Assembly (NCBI GenBank): GCA_964441275.1
Contig: CAYTUG010000009.1
Coordinates: forward strand, 1 to 64,000
Reading direction: 5' to 3'
From: SZUA-584 sp964441275
Lineage (GTDB): Bacteria; Bacillota; Clostridia; Christensenellales; SZUA-584
Length of the DNA stretch: 64,000 bases
In this document: positions 25,276 to 33,626 of the stretch, one piece after another
How the letters are laid out: every line of letters begins with the position of its first letter
How positions within the stretch are numbered: position 1 is the first letter of the stretch
The notes under the pieces: model-generated
Database searches by the model: none
What the model was told of the DNA's origin: nothing
What the model saw: only the letters and a program-made list of their open reading frames with translations
Made by a program: the position numbers and the translations under genes

Positions 25276-26142
25276 TTAGTTTCCGTTAAGTTCATTGTAA
25301 GCCCAGTCGGCGTGCGTTTTTATCGGCTCGCACGCACTTTGCGACAGTGCGTGTAAGTTTTTTAACGCATCGCGATAATTTGTTCTTGCCGCATACAAAG
25401 CGGCTTGTGAAACAACCTTTCTTTTGCGCGCCATATTTTTGCCTATTAGATACGACAATTTATCTGTACACGACGCCTCAAGAAGCGAATTGATAGAAAA
25501 TGCATACGGCGCCTTCTTTGTTTTCCCGTTAAGAGGACAAACAGTCTGACATTTTTCGCAGCCAATCAATTGGTAAACATCGTGCCGAAACAATTCGGGT
25601 ATGAAAGAATCCGAATAACTGCGCAGACAATTTTGCAGGTTGTTAACGCCTTTCGAAGGGCACGCATTCATGCAGGCGCCACAGTGCATACAAAGAGAGC
25701 CGTCTTTTATTGGGGGATCGGGCGAAAAGGCGTTTGTAAGCACAGTCTGTATACAGATAAGAGACCCTAAATCGGGATGGTAATAAAATCCGTTATCACC
25801 TATAAACCCGCCCGAAACCAATGCCGCAGCCTTTGCATCAAGCGCGGTTGCAAGTTGAGCAAAATAGCCGCGATTTGTCAAATATGCTACAAAGTTCTTG
25901 GTGGCACTATAGCTAAAATGCGATGCTACGTAATAAGGCGATACCGGCATCATACCTAAAGGCGCAGGTTTGGACGGACAATAAGCCTTAAACAGCACAA
26001 CAGTACACGTAACTTTGTTGTAAATATCGCTATATGTTTTAGATGCAGTCTCACAAACCGGCACGTTAGGGCCGACAAATTTAATATCGTCTATTCCTAT
26101 ATTATGCGCATAATCAATAGCAGACGTTTTTACGCAACTCAT
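25276..26142 (-). CDS. QueG-like double [4Fe-4S] protein
   Basis: The 288-residue product resembles epoxyqueuosine reductase QueG, the cobalamin-dependent last enzyme of queuosine synthesis. It has a DUF1730-like N-terminal half with GFIGDNGFYYHPDLGS. Two [4Fe-4S] motifs follow: CMHCGACMNACP and CEKCQTVCP. It is shorter than classical QueG (about 380 residues) and lacks an obvious C-terminal HEAT-repeat tail. The queT gene in the window supports a queuosine role, but a relative with another reductase activity is possible. The start is uncertain: ATG 26142 and TTG 26160 both lack a clear ribosome site. The ispE gene begins one base after its stop. Confidence 0.7.
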   Translation of the reverse strand: MSCVKTSAIDYAHNIGIDDIKFVGPNVPVCETASKTYSDIYNKVTCTVVLFKAYCPSKPAPLGMMPVSPYYVASHFSYSATKNFVAYLTNRGYFAQLATALDAKAAALVSGGFIGDNGFYYHPDLGSLICIQTVLTNAFSPDPPIKDGSLCMHCGACMNACPSKGVNNLQNCLRSYSDSFIPELFRHDVYQLIGCEKCQTVCPLNGKTKKAPYAFSINSLLEASCTDKLSYLIGKNMARKRKVVSQAALYAARTNYRDALKNLHALSQSACEPIKTHADWAYNELNGN

Positions 26143-26208
26143 AAGCCGATTATGACACAACGGAATATAAATAACAAACTAAAAATCAACCAAACGCCTG
26201 CATACAGG

Positions 26209-26237
26209 TTGCGTGAAAACATTTATTGTTATATAAT
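26209..26237 (+). promoter_or_regulatory. Possible sigma-A promoter for the 142-residue lipoprotein
   Basis: TTGCGT (26209-26214) and an exact TATAAT (26232-26237) are separated by 17 bases and stand about 50 bases before the lipoprotein ATG. The -35 hexamer is poor, so the call relies on the -10 element and spacing. Confidence 0.45.
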
Positions 26238-26284
26238 TTGCGAAAAGCCATTTAAGCTCGTAATTAAAAGTAAGGATTTAAAGC

Positions 26285-26713
26285 ATGAAAAATAAAGAGC
26301 AAGCTATTCTATTAATTCTGTCGGTTTGTTTTTTTCTTATACTTGCTGCCTGTGGCGAAGCGGTAATAATTGAAACTTCTATCGGGAATTTTGAGTACAG
26401 CCAAGATTTTTTGCAGGAACTCGAGAGCGTTTCTTTGGATGCGGCGCTAACCCCTGCCCAAGGGAATATATTTCTATTAATGTATCTTACCCCTGCTGAG
26501 GGTACCGAGCTTTCGTATGATTCGGCGGAACAGTATTTTCTTAACGGCACCAAGGCGCTCTTGCAGGGAAATACTTACGATATTTACTGTGTCGCTTTCG
26601 AGCGTATAAACAAGTCTAAAGAGCGTTTGGCGTTAGTGTTTGAGGTTGAAGATAAAGACTACGCAAATAAAAGCGAACAGCCGCAGCTGATTTTGCCTTC
26701 AGTCCCAAAGTGA
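26285..26713 (+). CDS. Putative lipoprotein, function unknown
   Basis: The 142-residue product begins with a charged start and a long hydrophobic run, ending in the lipobox LAAC (Cys near residue 23). The mature part starts with EAVIIETSIGNFEYSQDFLQ and is acidic, with alternating predicted strands; I recognise no domain. AAGGA lies about eight bases before the ATG, and a possible promoter is at 26209-26237. Its last 15 bases overlap the end of the convergent ttcA-like gene. It should be anchored on the outer face of the cytoplasmic membrane. Confidence 0.65.
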   Translation: MKNKEQAILLILSVCFFLILAACGEAVIIETSIGNFEYSQDFLQELESVSLDAALTPAQGNIFLLMYLTPAEGTELSYDSAEQYFLNGTKALLQGNTYDIYCVAFERINKSKERLALVFEVEDKDYANKSEQPQLILPSVPK

Positions 26714-27409
26714 ATACTGCGCAACATTTTTGATTGCGCTCATTATCATATTGCGAGCGTCCGGTCTGATTTTGCAAATTTGAGAAAGCAGTTTTTTTAT
26801 TTCGTTGCGTTTTGATAAACCTTCATAAATGCATGGATTTTTAAAAGCCGGTATACCGTGCCTTATTACAGCCCCTTCTATCTCATTTTCGGGCAGATAT
26901 ATGAAAGGCCTTATAAGCCTGATTTGCGCGCGATCAAGTGTGGTTACAGGCTTAAAGGTACGCATTCTTGCTTCGTAAAGCAAACTTAGAAGCATAGATT
27001 CAATACAATCATCGCGATGATGAGCAAAAGCGCATACAGAATATCCATGCTGTTTTACCTGTTCAAATAATTTTCCTTTACGCATTTTAGAGCACAAAGC
27101 GCATGGATTTTTTTCATTGCGTTCATACAAAACATTGGTTCCTATCTGCGTTTTTATTATGTTAAGCGGAATGCCAAGCGCAGAACAATGATCGGATATA
27201 ATATCGCTTTGGTTTTCTTCAAACCCAAGATCAGCATGAAAGGCGTGTATTTTATATTTTTTGCGCGCAAAGTTTTTATATTTATTAAGCGCAAAAAGCA
27301 ATAGCATAGAATCTTTCCCGCCCGATACGCCTACGGCTATCGTATCGTTATCGTTTATCATGCCGTGATCTTGATCGGCGCGTCTGATATGGCCTAAAAT
27401 GCGCTTCAT
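26699..27409 (-). CDS. ttcA: TtcA-like tRNA 2-thiolation protein (PP-loop ATPase)
   Basis: The 236-residue product has the PP-loop motif GVSGGKDSMLLL that adenylates the target base. It also has a CALCSK cysteine pair at mid-protein and AHHRDDCIESMLLSL. This is the TtcA/TilS/MnmA superfamily, and the CxxC arrangement and length fit the TtcA group that makes 2-thiocytidine at tRNA position 32 using an iron-sulfur cluster. A clostridial paralogue with another thiolation target cannot be excluded. It is monocistronic and overlaps the lipoprotein gene end by 15 bases. Confidence 0.82.
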   Translation of the reverse strand: MKRILGHIRRADQDHGMINDNDTIAVGVSGGKDSMLLLFALNKYKNFARKKYKIHAFHADLGFEENQSDIISDHCSALGIPLNIIKTQIGTNVLYERNEKNPCALCSKMRKGKLFEQVKQHGYSVCAFAHHRDDCIESMLLSLLYEARMRTFKPVTTLDRAQIRLIRPFIYLPENEIEGAVIRHGIPAFKNPCIYEGLSKRNEIKKLLSQICKIRPDARNMIMSAIKNVAQYSLWD

Positions 27410-27484
27410 AATTTAGTCCTTTATTTAAAATTAGCATTATTATACCAGCAGAGGTATTGCACCCACAACCCGATTTAGTATACA

Positions 27485-27973
27485 ATGACATCAGCAAAAA
27501 AGGCGGTTACCGAAATAGAAGAATATTTAGATTATATAATAGTGTTTTTGCTTGCCGCAATGCCTATAATAGAGTTAAAAGGGGCTATTCCTGTGGGGTT
27601 AAGCCGCGGCATTCCCGAGATTGAGTGTTTTATCATTGCGGTGATAGGCTCTGTGATTTTTTCGCCTTTTATTATTTTGCTGACCCGCCGCTTCCTTGAT
27701 TGGTGTATGGGCAGTAAGATAACGTTGTTGCGCCGGTTTGGTCATTGGCAGCATAACCGCTTATTGAGAAAGGGAAGCAAAGCAACAAAATTTAGAGGGT
27801 GGCTATTGTTTTTATTCGTTGCCGTCCCATTGCCGACTACGGGTGTTTGGACAGGCTCTATGATTGCGGGGCTGTTTGATTTGCGAATGCGCACGGCTTT
27901 ACCGTTGATTTTTTTGGGCAACTGTGTTGCCGGTCTGCTTGTTTGGATTATTTGGGGCTTTGCGGTGGCGTAA
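27485..27973 (+). CDS. Small multidrug export-family membrane protein (COG2426)
   Basis: The 162-residue product has about four transmembrane helices. It shows the family block FLLAAMPIIELKGAIPVGLSRG near the start and LFLFVAVPLPTTGVWTGSMIAGL later. This is the Sm_multidrug_ex family, whose true substrate is not established despite the name. No ribosome-binding site is visible before the ATG at 27485, which is unusual in this window. It lies divergently from ttcA with 75 bases between the start codons. Confidence 0.8.
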   Translation: MTSAKKAVTEIEEYLDYIIVFLLAAMPIIELKGAIPVGLSRGIPEIECFIIAVIGSVIFSPFIILLTRRFLDWCMGSKITLLRRFGHWQHNRLLRKGSKATKFRGWLLFLFVAVPLPTTGVWTGSMIAGLFDLRMRTALPLIFLGNCVAGLLVWIIWGFAVA

Positions 27974-28081
27974 AACAGTAAAACACTTAAATATATTAAT
28001 TTGAAAAGATACCGGCCAAAGCATTTTTAATGCCGCACGTCTGCGATAGATAATAATATTACAATCAACAGGGGGCAAAGA

Positions 28082-29212
28082 ATGAAAAGATTATTTACGT
28101 CTGAATCGGTAACCGAAGGGCATCCCGATAAAATATGCGACCAAATTAGCGACAGCGTGCTGGATGAGATTATCAGGCAGGACGCCAATGCGCGTGTGGC
28201 ATGTGAAACCGCCGTAAATACAGGTCTTGTTATTGTTATGGGAGAGATAACAACACAATGTTATGTTGATATACCCCTTATAGTTCGAAACACCGTGCGC
28301 GACATTGGCTTTACCCGTGCCAAGTACGGTTTTGACGCCGATACATGCGGAATTCTAACATCTATTGACGATCAGTCGCCCGATATTGCAATGGGCGTAA
28401 ACAAGAAAGACCAAGGCGCGGGAGACCAGGGGATGATGTTTGGTTTTGCTTGCCGGGAAACGCCGGAGATGATGCCCATGCCCATAATGCTTGCGCATGG
28501 TCTTACAAAGCGGCTTTCTAAGGTGCGCAAGTGCGGACTGTTAGAATATTTAAGGCCCGATGGCAAGGCGCAGGTTACGGTGGAGTATGAAGATAATGTA
28601 CCTTTGCGTATAGAAGCCGTTGTGGTGTCCGCACAGCACGCCGAAGGCGTATCATACGAGCAGATACAATCAGATATTATGGAAAAAGTGATAAAAGAGG
28701 TGCTGCCTTTAAACCTTATTGACAGCGGCACAAAATATTTTGTAAATCCAACGGGCAGGTTCGTTGTAGGCGGGCCTGCGGGGGATTCGGGGCTTACCGG
28801 GCGTAAAATAATAGTAGACACATACGGCGGTTATGCCCGGCACGGCGGCGGCGCGCTCTCGGGCAAAGACCCAAGCAAGGTGGACAGAAGCGCGGCTTAT
28901 GCTATGCGCCATATTGCGAAAAACGTTGTGGCGGCGGGGCTTGCGGAGCGTTGCGAGGTTGAGGTGGCATACGCCATAGGCGTTGCGCAGCCCGTGTCTG
29001 TGTTTGCGGAGACATTCGGCACCGGCGTTATGGACGACGAAAAGCTTTCAAAGCGCATAGCTCAAGCGTTTGATATGCGGCCGGCGGCGATAATTGAGCG
29101 GTTGGGATTAAGAACGCCGATATACCGTCAAGTAGCTTCGTACGGCCATTTTGGCAGGTTGGATCTTGACTTGCCGTGGGAGAAGCTCGATATGGTTGAT
29201 AAATTAGGCTGA
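28082..29212 (+). CDS. metK: S-adenosylmethionine synthetase
   Basis: MetK makes SAM from methionine and ATP. The 376-residue product has LFTSESVTEGHPDKICDQIS at the start and the Met-loop region DQGMMFGFACRET. The phosphate loop GGPAGDSGLTGRKIIVDTYGG and the DPSKVDRSAAYAMRHIAKN block are intact. It is slightly shorter than the usual 390-400 residues but complete in motifs. GGGGGC precedes the ATG. The 108-base upstream gap contains nothing that resembles a SAM riboswitch. Confidence 0.96.
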   Translation: MKRLFTSESVTEGHPDKICDQISDSVLDEIIRQDANARVACETAVNTGLVIVMGEITTQCYVDIPLIVRNTVRDIGFTRAKYGFDADTCGILTSIDDQSPDIAMGVNKKDQGAGDQGMMFGFACRETPEMMPMPIMLAHGLTKRLSKVRKCGLLEYLRPDGKAQVTVEYEDNVPLRIEAVVVSAQHAEGVSYEQIQSDIMEKVIKEVLPLNLIDSGTKYFVNPTGRFVVGGPAGDSGLTGRKIIVDTYGGYARHGGGALSGKDPSKVDRSAAYAMRHIAKNVVAAGLAERCEVEVAYAIGVAQPVSVFAETFGTGVMDDEKLSKRIAQAFDMRPAAIIERLGLRTPIYRQVASYGHFGRLDLDLPWEKLDMVDKLG

Positions 29213-29368
29213 ACAATATCAGCTTGTTAAGCTGTAAACTTTCTTAAATAAAAATGCACAGCTGAAAAAACAGCCGGAAAGAGCGGAATCGATTTTCGCT
29301 TCTTTTGCGACAAATTCTATTGCTTGTGGTACAATAACATTCAAATAACAAACAAATTTGAGGCGCGG

Positions 29369-31609
29369 ATGACAAGTATTGAAGGCACTGTGCTGCAAGT
29401 CAATTTTCGAAACGATGAAAACGGCTGGACGGTGCTTGAAATTGATTTTAACGGTGCGTTGACCACTGCGGTGGGATGTTTACCGTATATTCATGAGGGC
29501 GAATATGTTCGCCTGTTTGGCGCTTGGACGGAGCATAAAATTTATGGCCGCCAGTTCTCGGTTAAAACGGTGCAAACGAGCCTTCCGAACACCAAAGAAT
29601 CAATAAGCATGTTTCTTGCAAGCGGGCTAATAAAAGGCGTGGGCGAAGTGCTTGCGCAGCGCATTGCAGACGCTTTTGGCGAGCACACATTTGAGGTTAT
29701 AGAAAACAGCCCCGAACTTTTGGCGCAGATTAAGGGTATTAGCAAAAGGTTGTCGCTTAGCATAGCGGAAAGCTTTGCGGAGCATGTGGGCATCAGGCAA
29801 GTTGTGATTGAGCTTCAAAACATCGGCCTGTCTGTTAAGCAGGCTTTTCGTGCGATTGAAAAATACGGAGCTCTCGCCCCAACTTTAATTCGAGATAATC
29901 CGTATCGTATGATAGACGACATTGCGGGCATAGGTTTTGAGCGCGCCGATAGGATTGCGGGCGCAATAGGCATAGAAAAAACGTCGCCTTTTAGGATTGA
30001 CACCGGCATCAAGCACGAGCTTTTATGCGCCATGAACAGCGGGCACACATGTTTACCGCGTCAAGAGCTTATCCGCCGGGCGGCAAAAACGCTCGGAATC
30101 AACGAAACTTTAATTGAAGCGCGCATATCGTCGCTTACGCTGTCCGAACAGATTGCGCAAAAGTTTATTGCGGGAACCCCCGCGGTGTTTCATATTGCCG
30201 CCTATATTACGGAATCCGATGTAGCGGTTAGGCTGTATACGCTCTCTTTGAGCAAGCCGCGCATACCGGTAAAAGACGCTGCGCATGCATATGAGCGCTA
30301 TATCGGGAGTGAGCAGCTTTCGGAAGAGCAGGAACGAGCGGTGTTAACCGCACTGTCGGGGCAGGTTACGGTAATTACGGGGGGCCCGGGCACGGGCAAA
30401 ACGACAATAATCAAAACCATTTTAAGCATATTCGAGCAATGCGGTATTACAACCGCGCTTTGCGCGCCCACAGGCAGGGCGGCAAAACGCATAGAGCAAT
30501 CAACCGGCCGCGAGGCAAAAACTATACATAGGCTTTTAGAATACGGGGTGGGCATACAAGAGGATTTCGACAATTCGGCACGTTTTATACGCAACGAAGA
30601 CAATACGCTTGAGGCGGAGGCTGTTATTGTAGACGAGGCTTCCATGATAGATATCTTTTTGATGCGTGCGCTGTTGCGCGCAATGCCCGAAGGCGCGCGC
30701 TTAGTAATAGTTGGCGATGCGGACCAACTTCCTTCGGTGGGGCCGGGGAATGTACTGCGGGACATAATAGCGAGCGGGGCTTTTGCCGTTTCACATCTGA
30801 CTAAGTTTTATCGCCAGAAGGAAGGGGGCAGCATAGTTGAAAATGCGCACAGGGTTAACGGCGGGGAGCTGCCGGTGCTATATTTAACCGGAGATTTTGT
30901 TTTTATACCCGAAGATGACCCCGAAGAGATTATAGAGCGTGTTAAAAGCATACTTAGGCAGCAAGAGATTGTTCAAAAATATGATGTGTTGGAGCATACG
31001 CAAATACTGTGCCCGATAAAAAGAGGGGTGCTTGGGGTCTACAATCTAAATATGCGGCTAAGAGAAATGCTTAACCCGCGTTTAGCGTCTAAGCCTGAGG
31101 TTCAGGTTGGGGATACGCTTTTTCGTGAAGGCGATAAAGTTATGCAGACCAAAAACAACTATGAAATGGAATGGTTTTATTCAGACGAAAAGCAATTTTA
31201 CAGTAAAGGCACAGGCGTGTTTAACGGTGATTTGGGACGCATAATCAGCATTGATAACGATCTTAAGCAAACTACTGTGCGCTTTGACGGGAACAGGGAC
31301 GCCGTTTATACTATTTCGGAATTAGAACAGCTTGAACATGCATATGCGGTCACGGTGCATAAATCGCAGGGGAGCGAGTTTCCCGTAGTTATATTGCCTC
31401 TAATGTCGGGGGGAGGCCATTTTTTAACCCGGAATTTACTTTATACAGCTCTGACAAGGGCGATGGAAAAAGTGATAATAGTCGGGCTTAAAAGCACTAT
31501 AGAATATATGGTAAACAACAATAAGATAAGGGGCAGATACACCACGCTTGACCATGAGATAACGGACCTAAAACAAGTTTTGGGGGCGGTTCAAAATGGG
31601 GGCGCTTAA
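29369..31609 (+). CDS. recD2: RecD2-type 5'-3' DNA helicase
   Basis: The 746-residue product is a stand-alone RecD-like helicase of superfamily 1B, as found in bacteria lacking RecBC. The N-terminal OB-like region starts TSIEGTVLQVNFRNDENGWTVL. Helix-hairpin-helix repeats follow (GLIKGVGEVLAQRIADAFG). The motor has Walker A TGGPGTGKTTIIKT and Walker B AVIVDEASMIDIFL. The C-terminal motif VTVHKSQGSEFPVVILPL and TALTRAMEKVIIVG complete it. ATG 29369 starts the known N-terminal block; the frame is open to 29324. Its end overlaps comF by 14 bases. Confidence 0.93.
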   Translation: MTSIEGTVLQVNFRNDENGWTVLEIDFNGALTTAVGCLPYIHEGEYVRLFGAWTEHKIYGRQFSVKTVQTSLPNTKESISMFLASGLIKGVGEVLAQRIADAFGEHTFEVIENSPELLAQIKGISKRLSLSIAESFAEHVGIRQVVIELQNIGLSVKQAFRAIEKYGALAPTLIRDNPYRMIDDIAGIGFERADRIAGAIGIEKTSPFRIDTGIKHELLCAMNSGHTCLPRQELIRRAAKTLGINETLIEARISSLTLSEQIAQKFIAGTPAVFHIAAYITESDVAVRLYTLSLSKPRIPVKDAAHAYERYIGSEQLSEEQERAVLTALSGQVTVITGGPGTGKTTIIKTILSIFEQCGITTALCAPTGRAAKRIEQSTGREAKTIHRLLEYGVGIQEDFDNSARFIRNEDNTLEAEAVIVDEASMIDIFLMRALLRAMPEGARLVIVGDADQLPSVGPGNVLRDIIASGAFAVSHLTKFYRQKEGGSIVENAHRVNGGELPVLYLTGDFVFIPEDDPEEIIERVKSILRQQEIVQKYDVLEHTQILCPIKRGVLGVYNLNMRLREMLNPRLASKPEVQVGDTLFREGDKVMQTKNNYEMEWFYSDEKQFYSKGTGVFNGDLGRIISIDNDLKQTTVRFDGNRDAVYTISELEQLEHAYAVTVHKSQGSEFPVVILPLMSGGGHFLTRNLLYTALTRAMEKVIIVGLKSTIEYMVNNNKIRGRYTTLDHEITDLKQVLGAVQNGGA

Positions 31610-32234
31610 TACCGTATTTCCCGATATTCCGGTTTGTGTTGTATGCGGAATTGAAAAAGGGGTTGTCTCTCATACTTGTGCCAAGTGTTCCGATTCGCTC
31701 GAGCGGCTAAAAGCCGGGTGCATAAAAACGCAAGGATTAACGGCGCTTGTATCCTACCGGTACGAATGCGAAGCCGAAAGCTTAATTAAAAAGTATAAAT
31801 ATGATGGGGCAAGGTGGCTGAGCGCGTTTATAGCAAACAGTATAATGCGCACGGTCTTTGACGCGCATACAGAGTTTGATTTTATCTGTAATGTCCCGCT
31901 GCACAAGAAGAAACGCGCAAGCAGAGGCTTTGACCAGTCAGAGCTGATTGCGGCGCATTTAGCGCAATATACGGCAAAGCCCTATGTAAAGACGCTGGAC
32001 AGGGTGCGCAATACGCCCACTCAAACAAAGTTAAGCATTCGGCAAAGGCAAAGCAATGTGGAAGGCGCATTTTCAGCGAATGCAATAAATGGGCATGTTT
32101 TGCTTATTGACGATGTGATAACCACCGGCGCAACCGTTGCGGAGTGTGCAAAGGCGCTTATGAAAGCGGGTGCAAAAAGCGTTAAGGCTGCTGCATTTGC
32201 TTATGCTAAGATAAGCAATGCGACAACAAATTAA
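31596..32234 (+). CDS. comFC: ComF-family phosphoribosyltransferase-like protein
   Basis: The 212-residue product has an N-terminal zinc-finger-like CVVCG...CAKC, then KYDGARWLSAFIA and VPLHKKKRASRGFDQSELIA. The C-terminal PRPP-binding block is VLLIDDVITTGATVAECAKAL. This is the ComF family linked to DNA uptake and handling of incoming single strands. It overlaps the recD2 stop by 14 bases, so the two DNA-processing genes are co-translated. No comFA helicase is adjacent. Confidence 0.9.
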   Translation: MGALNTVFPDIPVCVVCGIEKGVVSHTCAKCSDSLERLKAGCIKTQGLTALVSYRYECEAESLIKKYKYDGARWLSAFIANSIMRTVFDAHTEFDFICNVPLHKKKRASRGFDQSELIAAHLAQYTAKPYVKTLDRVRNTPTQTKLSIRQRQSNVEGAFSANAINGHVLLIDDVITTGATVAECAKALMKAGAKSVKAAAFAYAKISNATTN

Positions 32235-32268
32235 GCAGTACAGACTTAAAAAAAGGAAGAGAACGATT

Positions 32269-33441
32269 ATGAATTTTGCAAGAAGGCTTGATAAAGTTAC
32301 CGGAAGTGCGATACGGGATATCTTTGCTTTGATAGGCAAACCCGGAATGATATCATTTGCAGGGGGCAACCCCTCTCCCGAAAGCTTTCCGGCGGACAAG
32401 TTAGCGCAGATAGCATTTGATTTGATAGCGGAAAAGGGAAGCCGGATTCTTCAATACGGGGGCACTCCCGGGATCGGCAGGCTAAAAGAAACAGTTGCGG
32501 ATATGGTGCAAAAACGGGGTATAAGCGCAAATGCAGACAATATTATAATAACATCGGGCGCAACGCAGGGAATAGGGCTCGCCGCAAAAACGCTTTTAAA
32601 CCCGGGCGATGTGGTGCTTGTGGAATCGCCTACGTTTGTTGGCGCATTGCAGACGTTTCTTACATACGAAGCAGATGTGCGGGGCGTGGATATGGACGAG
32701 CACGGCATGAGCATGGACGATTTGGAGAATAAGGTTAAAACCTTAAAGCCAAAATTTGTGTACACAATACCCACTTTTCAAAACCCGACGGGGCGAACTC
32801 TTATTAAAGAGCGCCGCATACGCATGGTTGAGATTTGCAAAAAGCATGATGTGCTCATATTAGAGGACGATCCCTATTGCGACCTTCGTTATTCGGGCAG
32901 CGAACAACCGCCGGTAAAGAGTTTTGATAACGGGCAAGTCATATACTTAATGAGCTTTTCCAAAATAATATCGCCGGGGCTTAGGGTGGGCGCCGCAGTG
33001 GCGGACGCCCGCATTATCGCAAAGTACAATATTGCCAAGCAGGGTGAGGATTTGCATACGCCCAATCTTTCTCAGGAGATTGTAGACGCGTATGCGCGTT
33101 CGGGCAATTTGGATACGCATATAGAGTACATACGCTCTCTGTATCGGGAAAAACGTGACGCTATGCTTTTGGCGTTAAAGCAGTTCCCGGAAGGCATAAC
33201 GTATACCTGCCCCGATGGCGGGCTGTTTATTTGGCTGCAGCTGCCTTTGGGGGCGGATCCGGTATCGCTGTTTCAACAAAGCGTTGATGCGGGGGTGGCT
33301 TTTGTGCCGGGCACACACTTTTATCCGCAAGGCGGCGGCAACAACACATTAAGGCTTAATTTCTCAATGGCATCAAAAAATCAGATACAAGAAGGAATGG
33401 GCAAGTTAAAAGAAGTATTGAAAAGAAATTTGGGTAAGTAA
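32269..33441 (+). CDS. PLP-dependent aminotransferase (2-aminoadipate/MocR-type fold I)
   Basis: The 390-residue product is a class I/II aminotransferase. It starts RRLDKVTGSAIRDIFAL with FAGGNPSPESFP, then shows QYGGTPGIGRLKETVADMV. The cofactor-pocket SGATQGIGLAAKTLLNPGDVVLVE and ILEDDPYCDLRYSG follow. The PLP lysine lies in LMSFSKIISPGLRVG. These features match the LysN/2-aminoadipate and aromatic aminotransferase group. The amino-acid substrate cannot be fixed from sequence alone. ATG 32269 has AGGAAGAG upstream. A hairpin terminator follows at 33498-33526. Confidence 0.88.
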   Translation: MNFARRLDKVTGSAIRDIFALIGKPGMISFAGGNPSPESFPADKLAQIAFDLIAEKGSRILQYGGTPGIGRLKETVADMVQKRGISANADNIIITSGATQGIGLAAKTLLNPGDVVLVESPTFVGALQTFLTYEADVRGVDMDEHGMSMDDLENKVKTLKPKFVYTIPTFQNPTGRTLIKERRIRMVEICKKHDVLILEDDPYCDLRYSGSEQPPVKSFDNGQVIYLMSFSKIISPGLRVGAAVADARIIAKYNIAKQGEDLHTPNLSQEIVDAYARSGNLDTHIEYIRSLYREKRDAMLLALKQFPEGITYTCPDGGLFIWLQLPLGADPVSLFQQSVDAGVAFVPGTHFYPQGGGNNTLRLNFSMASKNQIQEGMGKLKEVLKRNLGK

Positions 33442-33497
33442 TTTATATTTTAATTTGCTTAGCCATAAGGCTTATTATTTAATAAATAAGATAACAA

Positions 33498-33526
33498 AAT
33501 ATGCTTTGTAATAAGGCATATTTTTT
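33498..33526 (+). terminator. Terminator after the aminotransferase
   Basis: AATATGC and GCATATT form the outer stem, extended inward by TT/AA, and six T residues overlap its end. A second small hairpin (AGCC-ATAA-GGCT) precedes it near 33460. It lies between the aminotransferase and the SPOCS/LysM gene. Confidence 0.6.
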
Positions 33527-33626
33527 ATGCCCGAATTAACGCTGTTTCTTTATAATTGCGGAATATTATCGCATGTTTAACTATATATTTATTAAAGAAA
33601 CGAGTGCAAAAAGAGAGGGTTTTAAC

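Noticed and set aside
27974..28081. Possible SAM riboswitch before metK
   Set aside because: The 108-base gap is short and AT-rich and lacks the conserved S-box core; no terminator stem is present.
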